Assembly (NCBI GenBank): GCA_002205125.1
Contig: NIOE01000011.1
Coordinates: 1-64,000, forward strand
Length of the DNA stretch: 64,000 nt
Reading direction: 5' to 3'
From: Roseateles noduli
GTDB lineage: Bacteria > Pseudomonadota > Gammaproteobacteria > Burkholderiales > Burkholderiaceae_C
Below are positions 54,944-62,681 of the stretch, piece by piece. Below the pieces are notes generated by a model. It did not search any database and had not been told where the DNA came from. It was given only the letters and a program-made list of their open reading frames with translations. The position numbers and the translations under genes were made by a program. Positions within the stretch are counted from its first letter, which is position 1, and every line of letters starts with the position of its first letter.

Positions 54944-54985
54944 TTGACGCGTTTTTGTCATTTTCCTTAATGCGAATCAATCTCA
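54944..54985 (+). promoter_or_regulatory. Promoter and Fur box of the siderophore receptor
   Basis: -35 TTGACG (54944-54949), a 16-bp spacer and -10 CTTAAT (54966-54971). TGCGAATCAATCTCA (54971-54985) matches 12 of 15 positions of the 7-1-7 Fur motif TGAGAATGATTCTCA and covers the expected transcription start. Iron-loaded Fur bound here would block transcription. Confidence 0.6.
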
Positions 54986-55038
54986 CCTGCGTTAGAGTGC
55001 CGGCCGAAAGTCACCTCCTACCTCTTTCGGACCTACCC

Positions 55039-57123
55039 ATGAAGCAGCATTTCCTGTTGACCGCGGGCGCCCTGGCCGCATCGCTCGCCGTCGGCGAGCT
55101 GGCCTACGCGCAGGACGCCACCCTCGACAAGATCGTCGTGACCGGCAAGCGCGCGAACCGCGTCTCCAAGGGTGCGACCGGCCTGCCGATGGACGTCAAG
55201 GACACGCCGCAGACGATCAGCTCGATCGACCAGGAAGACATGGCCAACTTCGGCGTCACCGGCAGCAACGAAGCGCTGGCGCTGGCCACCGGCATCAACG
55301 TCGAGCAGTACGAGACCAACCGCGCGACCTTCAACGCCCGCGGCTTCGAGATCCAGCTGACGCAGGTCGACGGGCTGGGGATGACCAACTCCTGGGGCAC
55401 CGTCGTCGGCCGCGAGGACACCTTCCTGTTCGAACGCATCGAGCTGATCCGCGGCGCCAACGGCCTGCTGACCGGCGTGGGCAACTCCTCGGGCACGATC
55501 AACTACATCCGCAAGCGTCCGAAGAACGAAGACAGCGGCGAGTTCAGCGTCACCTTCGGCTCCTACGGCAAGAAGCGCGCGGCGCTGGACTACAACAAGG
55601 TGCTGACGGACGACGGCGCGTGGGCCGGCCGCTTCGTCGTGGCGACCGAGGACAAGGACTCCTACCTGCGCGACCTCAAGGACAAGCGCACCTCCGTCTA
55701 CGGCGTGGTCGACGGCCAGATCGGCACGAACGGCGTGCTGACCGTCGGCATCACCGCGGTGGATGCCAAGCAGGACTCGCCGATGTGGGGCTCGCTGACG
55801 CTGCTGCGCTCGGACGGCACGCAGGCCGACTTCCCGGTGGGGTCGTCGACCTCGCAGAAGTGGACCTACTGGAACACCAAGTCCTACAACGCCTTCGCCG
55901 AATACACCCATCAGCTGGGCAAGAACTGGGAAGCCAAGGTCACGTACAACTTCCGCCATGGCAACGAAGCGACGCGGCTGCTGTACGCCTACGAGCCCCT
56001 GACCGGCACGCTGAACCCAGACAACACCGGCTTGGTGGGCTGGCCCTACCGCAGCCTGGGCAGCTCGGACAACAACGTGCTGGACGCCAACCTCAACGGG
56101 AAGTTCAGCCTCTTCGGCCGCGAACACTCGGTGCTGGTGGGCCTGAGCCGCTCGCACCAGGAAACCAAGACCGACACCTATTCGGTGCTGGACCACATGC
56201 TGGACCCGCTGCCGGCCTTCCCCTACGACGGCGACAGCTACACGCAGCCGCAATGGGGCCCGCGCGCCGCCGGCGAAGGCGGCGAGCAGACGCTGACGCG
56301 TCTGTATGCGGCGTCCCGCCTGGCGCTGACCGATTCGATCAAGGCCATCGTGGGCATCAACGCGGTCCGGCTGGAGCGCGCCGGCTCCACGGTCTACGGC
56401 AATCCGGCCACGGGCATGACCTATCCGGACACGAAGAAGACCAGCCCCTATTTCGGCCTCACCTACGACATCACCGCCGATCTGCTGGCCTACGTGTCGT
56501 ACTCCAACATCTTCCAGAACCAGGACCAGTACGACATCAACGGCGCGTACCTGGCGCCGATGAAGGGCGTGAACGCAGAAGCCGGCGTGAAGGCCGAGTG
56601 GTTGAACAAGGCGCTGCTGACCACCGCCGCCGTCTTCACCTCGAAGCAGGAAGGGCTGGCCACCTACGGCGGCATGACCTCGGGCGGCCAGTACTGGTAC
56701 GTGCCCAAGGACGTCAAGTCCAAGGGCTGGGAAGTCGAGGCCACCGGCCGCATCGGCAAGGACACGAAGCTGACGGCCGGCTACACGCGCCTGATGCTGA
56801 CGGGGCCCGACGGCAACGACATCTACGAATGGGTGCCGCGCCACACGCTGAACTTCCGCGTCGACACGCGCGTGACTATGCTGCCGGCGCTGCGCGTCGG
56901 CCTGGGCGGCCGCTGGCAGTCGGAAGTCAGCAAGATCGGCAGCGCCAAGCAAGGCGCGTACGTCGTGGCCAACGCCTTCGCGTCGTATGAGTTGTCCAAG
57001 GCCGCCACGCTGCGCGCCAACGTCAACAACCTGTTCGACAAGAAGTACATCGGCGGCCTGGCCTACGGCGCCATCTACGGCGCCCCGCGCAACTACGGGG
57101 TGTCGCTGGACTACAAGCTCTGA
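55039..57123 (+). CDS. TonB-dependent siderophore receptor
   Basis: 694 aa from the ATG at 55039, signal peptide to about ELAYAQ. The TonB box region is DKIVVTGKR. The plug (about 40-165) has DVKDTPQTISSIDQEDM, FNARGFEIQLTQVDGLGM and RIELIRGANGLLTGVGNSSGTINYIRKRP. The barrel ends in a typical C-terminal strand, NYGVSLDYKL. It has the pattern of hydroxamate/catecholate ferri-siderophore receptors such as FhuE and FpvA. It would import iron-siderophore across the outer membrane. The Fur box upstream implies expression under low iron. No siderophore synthesis gene is present in the window. Confidence 0.93.
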   Translation: MKQHFLLTAGALAASLAVGELAYAQDATLDKIVVTGKRANRVSKGATGLPMDVKDTPQTISSIDQEDMANFGVTGSNEALALATGINVEQYETNRATFNARGFEIQLTQVDGLGMTNSWGTVVGREDTFLFERIELIRGANGLLTGVGNSSGTINYIRKRPKNEDSGEFSVTFGSYGKKRAALDYNKVLTDDGAWAGRFVVATEDKDSYLRDLKDKRTSVYGVVDGQIGTNGVLTVGITAVDAKQDSPMWGSLTLLRSDGTQADFPVGSSTSQKWTYWNTKSYNAFAEYTHQLGKNWEAKVTYNFRHGNEATRLLYAYEPLTGTLNPDNTGLVGWPYRSLGSSDNNVLDANLNGKFSLFGREHSVLVGLSRSHQETKTDTYSVLDHMLDPLPAFPYDGDSYTQPQWGPRAAGEGGEQTLTRLYAASRLALTDSIKAIVGINAVRLERAGSTVYGNPATGMTYPDTKKTSPYFGLTYDITADLLAYVSYSNIFQNQDQYDINGAYLAPMKGVNAEAGVKAEWLNKALLTTAAVFTSKQEGLATYGGMTSGGQYWYVPKDVKSKGWEVEATGRIGKDTKLTAGYTRLMLTGPDGNDIYEWVPRHTLNFRVDTRVTMLPALRVGLGGRWQSEVSKIGSAKQGAYVVANAFASYELSKAATLRANVNNLFDKKYIGGLAYGAIYGAPRNYGVSLDYKL

Positions 57124-57140
57124 TTCAAGAGCGCTTGAGC

Positions 57141-57165
57141 CCCTCTCCCGCGTTGCGGGAGAGGG
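57141..57165. repeat. REP-like palindrome between convergent genes
   Basis: CCCTCTCCCGC (57141-57151) and GCGGGAGAGGG (57155-57165) form a perfect 11-bp stem with loop GTT. No T run follows on either strand. Palindromes of this CCCTCTCCC type are dispersed in many proteobacterial genomes; here it may also end transcription from both sides. Confidence 0.65.
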
Positions 57166-57194
57166 AGCCTCACGAGCGAGGCCCCGATGTCCGC

Positions 57195-59384
57195 TCAGGG
57201 AAAGTTCGTCACCGTCGGCGTGAACGACGCATTGCAGCCGGTCTGCGCGCCGGTGTTGTTGATGACGTGCACGATGCCGCCGTTGCCACCCAGGCAGACC
57301 GAGATCATGTTGTGGAAGCGCACGTTGCCGTTGACCGGCGCTTCGATCGCGCGATCCAGCAGGATGCCGCCGTTGGTGAACACGCTGTAGACGCCCAGTC
57401 CCCACGCCTCATGGCTGGTGACGTTGTCCGCCACCTTGTACGAGGCCCAGCCGCGGCCCGTCGGGCTGTTCCAGCCGGCCTGGCTCTGCGGGTCGTACGG
57501 GATCTCCGACTGATAGAAATACACCCGGCCGCCGTTGCCGTTCCAGACCACCTGGTGTTTCTGGAAATGCTCGACGAACAGGCCGTACATGGTCACGTCG
57601 TTGCCGTTGACCCAGAGACCGTTCTCCGACGGGTTCTGCGTCCAGCCCACGCCGGCGCCGTGGTCGGCGCGCCAGAGCCAGGTGTGGTCCACGATGGTGT
57701 TGTTCGCGTTCACGCTCAGCGCGATGCGGACCTTGCCCGCCGCCGCGCCGCCGATGCGGAAGAACAGGTCGTGCAGCACCGTCGGATTGGCCGCGTGGTT
57801 AGCCGCCGCGCCGTTCGGGCCGACTTCAAGCAGCACGCCGGATTCCGTCGCGCCCGCGTCGAAGAACAGGCCCGAGATCGTCAGCCCGTCCACGTCCGCC
57901 GTCTGCATGAGCGGCTGGCCGTTGTCGGAGCGCAGCGTCGGGAAACCGATGCCCAGCACCACCGTGTCCGGGTTGTTCACGCGCAGCGGCTGCGTCAGCA
58001 CGAAGGTGCCAGGTGTGAACAGCAGGTGCTTGCCGGCCGCCAGCTGCGTGTTGATCGCGGCCGCGGTGTCGCCCGGCTTGGCGATGTAGAACTGCCCGAT
58101 CGGGATCGTGCGTCCCGGCGTCGCGCCGCCGTTGGCCCAGGAGATGCCGCTGCTGTTCTGGCGCAGCGCGGGCACGCGCACCGCGTAGCTGCCGTCGGTG
58201 TCGATGAAGAGGAAGGGCTTCTCGCGGATCACCGGCGTCTGCGCGATCTTGGTGTAGCGCTGGCCCGCGGTCGGGAAGTTGCCCGCCGGCGGGTTGGGCA
58301 CGCCGACGAACACCATGTTCCAGTTGGAGCCCGTCCAGCTGCCCCACTGGCTGTTGCGCGAGATCCATTGCTGCTGGCTGGCGGAGTTCACCTGCCCGTC
58401 CACCAGCACGTCTGAGAACCAGCCGCCGCTGGACCAGCCGCCGTTCTGGTTGAGCTTGATGTTGCCGCGCACGTGCATGCGCCGGAACGGGATGGCCTGC
58501 GAGACCGCCCATTGCATCGTGTTGTTGCCGATGCCCAGGCTCGGCGTGACCGAGAAGTTCTCGGCCCCGCGCCAGAAATTCTGCGTGGCGTTGTCGCCGC
58601 CCAGGAAAGCGTTGGAGCGCAGGTCGCCGTTGACGTGGACCAGGTCCGGATGGCTGCCCAGGCCCAGCACCTGCGTGTAGAAGCCCACCGGGATGCGCAG
58701 GTTGTTATAGGTGCCCGGCGTCAGCAGGATGGCGTCGCGGCGCGGCCCGAAGTGGTTGGGCTGCTGCGCGTTGTAGATGCCGTCGATGACGCCCTGCAGG
58801 TTGGGCGTGGTCGGGCTGACGATGTGCACGCTGGCACCGAAGTCCGGCGGCGTGCCGGTGGTCGGCGGCGGATTGGTGGGCGGCGGCGTCGTCGGCTGGT
58901 CGGCGATGACGAACTGCTCCCAGGCCTGCACCGCGTTGCGGTTGGCCACGAGCACGCCGCCGAGGTTCAGGTCGGCCGACACGTACTGGCCGTTGGCCGC
59001 CGAGCGCAGCGCCACCGTCCCGTTGGACTGCGGCACGACGGTGAATTGCTCCCACGCGTCGGCGACACGCCGGTTGGCGATCAGGCGGCCCGTGTTGGGC
59101 TGCGCCAGATTGAGGTCGGCGGAGACGAAGTTTCCGCTGATGCGCGCCCGGAACGACACCGTGCCGTTGCCGTTGTTGACGACGTCGAACTGCTCCCAGC
59201 TCTGCGCCGCACCCGCGGTTGCGGTGAGGTACGACGTGCCGGTGGCCGTCGCACTCACGAAGTTGTTGTTGGCCACCGCGCGCAGCGTGGCCGCGTCGGC
59301 GTCCACGGGCAGCGACAGCGCGGCGATCCAGCCCGCCGCCAGCAGTGCGTGCAACGGCCACGCCCGTCCTTGATTCCATGCCAT
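57195..59384 (-). CDS. Secreted fascin-like / parallel beta-helix protein (putative glycanase)
   Basis: 729 aa from the ATG at 59384, AGGAGG 8 bases upstream; signal peptide to about DADA. Residues 33-158 hold three related repeats, each with (N)xF/YVSA and WEQF, a fascin-like beta-trefoil probably binding polysaccharide. A Pro/Thr linker (161-177) follows, then a right-handed beta-helix domain (GVIDGIYNAQQ...AILLTPGTY, GLTISGLFFDAG, NTIVDHTWLWRADHG, GNDVTMYGLFVEHFQ). Similar secreted proteins are annotated as GH55/GH87-like or coagulation-factor-domain proteins; a beta-glucan is a likely target, but the activity is unproven. Confidence 0.75.
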   Translation of the reverse strand: MAWNQGRAWPLHALLAAGWIAALSLPVDADAATLRAVANNNFVSATATGTSYLTATAGAAQSWEQFDVVNNGNGTVSFRARISGNFVSADLNLAQPNTGRLIANRRVADAWEQFTVVPQSNGTVALRSAANGQYVSADLNLGGVLVANRNAVQAWEQFVIADQPTTPPPTNPPPTTGTPPDFGASVHIVSPTTPNLQGVIDGIYNAQQPNHFGPRRDAILLTPGTYNNLRIPVGFYTQVLGLGSHPDLVHVNGDLRSNAFLGGDNATQNFWRGAENFSVTPSLGIGNNTMQWAVSQAIPFRRMHVRGNIKLNQNGGWSSGGWFSDVLVDGQVNSASQQQWISRNSQWGSWTGSNWNMVFVGVPNPPAGNFPTAGQRYTKIAQTPVIREKPFLFIDTDGSYAVRVPALRQNSSGISWANGGATPGRTIPIGQFYIAKPGDTAAAINTQLAAGKHLLFTPGTFVLTQPLRVNNPDTVVLGIGFPTLRSDNGQPLMQTADVDGLTISGLFFDAGATESGVLLEVGPNGAAANHAANPTVLHDLFFRIGGAAAGKVRIALSVNANNTIVDHTWLWRADHGAGVGWTQNPSENGLWVNGNDVTMYGLFVEHFQKHQVVWNGNGGRVYFYQSEIPYDPQSQAGWNSPTGRGWASYKVADNVTSHEAWGLGVYSVFTNGGILLDRAIEAPVNGNVRFHNMISVCLGGNGGIVHVINNTGAQTGCNASFTPTVTNFP

Positions 59385-59896
59385 GACGATTTCCTCCTGA
59401 AAGTGGCGCGAGTCTAGGAAGAACAAATACCAATCGAATACTGCGACCGTGTCCGGCTGTTTCCGATCAGCGGTCGGAATACCCCATTCCCCCAGCGACG
59501 AACAGATGGTCGCGCACATTTGTTTTCAAACCTGTCAATTCTCCGCCCGAAAGAGGTAGAAAGATCCGCCACACTTCGATCGCGCGGCCAGCGCCCGATC
59601 CGCCGTTCGTCGGATCGCCTTCACTCCCTTACACATCAACGACTTTCACCGCTCGTCGGCGCAGATGCACCGTTCGGGTGCCGTCGTCCCATATTCAAGC
59701 CACAGGAAAGTATGGCGTGTTGACGGCGCTGCGATGTTTTGCAGTATTCGACACACTCCGATACCGCGCCCGTATACTGCTTGTCACAGCGTCATTTCCC
59801 TGCTGTTCCTACATTCCGCCACTGGTTTCATGGTGGTTTTATCGCGAACAACAACCCCGCACGCCCACCGGTGCGAGGACAGCAGGAGTGATTCAC
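59385..59896. other. Divergent intergenic region with regulatory elements
   Basis: 512 bp between two secreted polysaccharide-active genes. An inverted repeat TTCCGA/TCGGAA (59461-59466 and 59474-59479) could bind a regulator of the beta-helix gene. A -10-like TATACT at 59773-59778 lies about 120 bp before the chitinase start, without a convincing -35. The open frame running through to 59897 (from 59678) is not protein-like. No gene is called here. Confidence 0.4.
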
Positions 59897-62422
59897 ATGC
59901 GTACTGGACAAATCAAGGCGGTGGCGTTGGCCGCCGCGCTGCTGGCCGCGGGATCGCAGGCCCAGGCGGGCACGATCGTCGCGCCCTACTTCTTCACCTG
60001 GGGATTCGGCAGCGGCTCGTACGGCATCAAGACGCTGAGCGAAGCCAAGTCCAAGGCCGGCATCGACGCGGTGACCCTCGCCTTCGGCGTGTCGGGGGGC
60101 GGTTGCACGGTGGGCGGCGGTCTGGAAACGACCATCAGCAACCCCAGCTTCCAGGCCGACATCAAGGCCTACATCAAGTCCGGCGGCCGCGTCATCCTGT
60201 CCTTCGGCGGCGCTAATGGCACCTACCTGGAATCGACCTGCTCGGTGAACGACCTGGTCGCGCAGCTGCGCCGCCTGATCGACGCCAACGGCACGCGCTC
60301 CATCGACTGGGACATCGAAGGCGGCCAGCTCGGCGACACGCGCCTGAACGGCGTGCGCAACGCCGCGATCCTGCAGCTGCAATCGATCTATCCGGACCTG
60401 TACACCTCGTTCACCCTGCCGGTGGTGCCCTACGTCAACGCCAACGACACCGGCGGCCTGCAGCGCGAAGCGGTCGAGCTGCTGCGCGGCGCGTCGCAGT
60501 CGGGCGTGAAGATCAGCATCGTCAACCTGATGACGATGGACTACGGCAGCTACTACAGCGGCGGCAAGAAGATGGGCGACCTGGCCATCTCCGCCGCGAC
60601 GCAGACCGTGGCGCAGCTGAAGTCGCTGTATCCGGCCAAGTCCGATGCGCAGCTGTGGGCCATGATCGGCATCACGCCGATGATCGGCCAGAACGACGTG
60701 GCGTCCGAGACCTTCACCCCGGCCGACGCCGTGACGGTGGCCAACTTCGCCAAGCAGAAGGGCGTGGGCCTGCTGTCGTATTGGGCCGCGCAGCGCGACC
60801 GCGTCGGCAACGGCGCCCTGGGCGAATACAGCCGCGCCAACACGCGCGACTTCGAATACTGGCAGGCCTTCGCCGCGGCGAAGAACGGCTCGACCACCCC
60901 GCCACCGGCCCCGCAGCCGCCCGCCCCCGCGCCGTCGCCTTCCCCCACGCCTGCTCCGAGCCCGAGCCCCGCACCGAGCCCGTCGCCCGCTCCGGCACCC
61001 AACCCCGGCACCTGCGTGGCCTGGGCCGAAGGCAAGACCTTCACCGCCGGTCAGGTCGTCAGCTATCAAGGCAAGACCTACAAGGCGCTGGTGACCCACA
61101 CCGCGTGGGTCGGCACCGGCTGGAACCCGGCCGCAACCCCGTCGCTGTGGACGGCGACCTCGGCCAGCTGCAGCGGCTCGCCGGCACCGGCGCCCGCTCC
61201 CACGCCGGCCCCGTCGCCGTCGCCGGCTCCCTCGCCTTCTCCGGCACCGTCGCCTTCGCCCGCCCCCTCGCCCAGCCCCGCGCCGGCGCCGTCGCCCGGC
61301 GGCGCGTTGACGCTGCCCGAAGCGCTGAAGGCCATGCAGACGCGCCGCGTCTACGTCGGCTACTACCCGACCTGGAGCGACAACTGGTTCGACGCCACCG
61401 GCAAGTCGGCCAACGACGTCTACAAGGCCAGCAAGTTCGCGCGCACGCCGGCCACCTACACCCACGTGATGGTGTCCTTCGCGGATCCGGCCTTCTCGTG
61501 GGCGGGGCTGTCGGCCAACACCTTCTCGGGCACCGGCATCAACTTCAACGCGACGCCGCGTGACATCAAGGCTGCCATCGACGTGCTGCACCAGCGCAAC
61601 CAGAAGGTCATCCTGGCCGTCGGCGGCGCGACCTACAACAACTGGGGCACGCTCGCCGCGGAAGGCGCGGCCGGCAACGGACCGACCATCAACGCGCTGG
61701 CCAAGATCCAGAGCGAGTTGGGCTTCGACGGCCTGGACGTCGACTACGAGACCGACGGCGACGTCGACCGCTACGCCAACGTCATCAAGGCGCTGCGCCG
61801 CGCGGTGGACATCGCCGGCAACGGCCGCGTGCTGACGCTGGCCGGCTGGTCGACGGGCGCGGACTGCACCTCGGCGACCTCGGCCGACGCGTCCTGCTCG
61901 GGCCGTCTGTCCTTCTGGGGCGGCAACGCCGGTCGCGAGCGCGCGGTGGTGCGCAAGTTCCCGGCCGTGGCCAACATGCTCGACATGGTCAACGTGATGA
62001 GCTACGACGCGCGCTTCGAGAACTACGACGGCGTGACCGCGTACAACGACTACCGCTCGCTGTTCCCGGCCAAGACCATCGTGTCCATCGGCCTGGAACC
62101 CGCGCCTGAAGGCTGGGCCGGCGGCCTGCTGGTGGTCAACGACGGCGACGCGCAGTGCGTCGGCTCGCGCAACCTGAAGAGCCAGTACGGCGCCAACCTC
62201 AACCAGCCGTACTCGGTGCAGCGCTACACCAACGCGGTGCTGAACGGCAGCGCGTCCAACCGCAACGCGCGGGACGGCGCGATGCTGTGGGCCATCATCA
62301 AGACGGGCGGCGGCACCTGCGGCTCCGCGCCGCTGGCAACGCCCGGCACCGTCGGCCAGAAGGTCGGCCAGAGCTTCGGCCTGACGGTCGATCCGCTGCT
62401 GCAGTCTTCCGAATGGAAGTAA
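59897..62422 (+). CDS. Secreted chitinase with two GH18 domains and a CBM5/12
   Basis: 841 aa from the ATG at 59897 with AGGAG 8 bases upstream; signal peptide to about AQAG. The first GH18 domain (27-330) has ILSFGGANG and SIDWDIEGG (catalytic Glu141). A (PS)n linker leads to a CBM5/12 chitin-binding domain (372-420, WAEGKTFTAGQVVSYQGKTYKA...THTAWVGTGWNP). A second (PS)n linker precedes another GH18 domain (484-841) with VILAVGGATYNNW and FDGLDVDYETD (catalytic Glu618). The two catalytic domains belong to different GH18 types, so they may cut chitin from different ends or modes. Confidence 0.93.
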   Translation: MRTGQIKAVALAAALLAAGSQAQAGTIVAPYFFTWGFGSGSYGIKTLSEAKSKAGIDAVTLAFGVSGGGCTVGGGLETTISNPSFQADIKAYIKSGGRVILSFGGANGTYLESTCSVNDLVAQLRRLIDANGTRSIDWDIEGGQLGDTRLNGVRNAAILQLQSIYPDLYTSFTLPVVPYVNANDTGGLQREAVELLRGASQSGVKISIVNLMTMDYGSYYSGGKKMGDLAISAATQTVAQLKSLYPAKSDAQLWAMIGITPMIGQNDVASETFTPADAVTVANFAKQKGVGLLSYWAAQRDRVGNGALGEYSRANTRDFEYWQAFAAAKNGSTTPPPAPQPPAPAPSPSPTPAPSPSPAPSPSPAPAPNPGTCVAWAEGKTFTAGQVVSYQGKTYKALVTHTAWVGTGWNPAATPSLWTATSASCSGSPAPAPAPTPAPSPSPAPSPSPAPSPSPAPSPSPAPAPSPGGALTLPEALKAMQTRRVYVGYYPTWSDNWFDATGKSANDVYKASKFARTPATYTHVMVSFADPAFSWAGLSANTFSGTGINFNATPRDIKAAIDVLHQRNQKVILAVGGATYNNWGTLAAEGAAGNGPTINALAKIQSELGFDGLDVDYETDGDVDRYANVIKALRRAVDIAGNGRVLTLAGWSTGADCTSATSADASCSGRLSFWGGNAGRERAVVRKFPAVANMLDMVNVMSYDARFENYDGVTAYNDYRSLFPAKTIVSIGLEPAPEGWAGGLLVVNDGDAQCVGSRNLKSQYGANLNQPYSVQRYTNAVLNGSASNRNARDGAMLWAIIKTGGGTCGSAPLATPGTVGQKVGQSFGLTVDPLLQSSEWK

Positions 62423-62433
62423 CCCCGCGGAGA

Positions 62434-62458
62434 TGACGCGCCCTTCGGGGCGTCGTCG
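62434..62458 (+). terminator. Possible terminator hairpin after chitinase
   Basis: GACGCGCCC, loop TTCG, GGGCGTCGTC form a GC-rich stem with one bulge, starting 12 bases after the chitinase stop. The UUCG-type loop is stable, but there is no T run, so the call is weak. Confidence 0.35.
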
Positions 62459-62681
62459 GATCCGCACCCGGGCGCGCCCATCCGGTACGCCCGACTCCCC
62501 GCGCGTCGCTCGTCGCCTACGTCGCCGACGACGCGCGGCCACCTCGCCGGCAAGACCTGTCCCCTGACCACACCGCCGCGGGCATCGCGCTCGCGGCGCA
62601 GGGGCGGGTCCTGCCCGGCCCTTTCTCCGCCCCCTCCTTCACCTTCTCCGCCGTTTTCGGCCCCCAACCGGAGTCTGAGTC

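Noticed and set aside
59678-59896. Upstream extension of the chitinase reading frame
   Set aside because: The extra 73 residues are not protein-like, and the ATG at 59897 has a good ribosome-binding site followed by a signal peptide.
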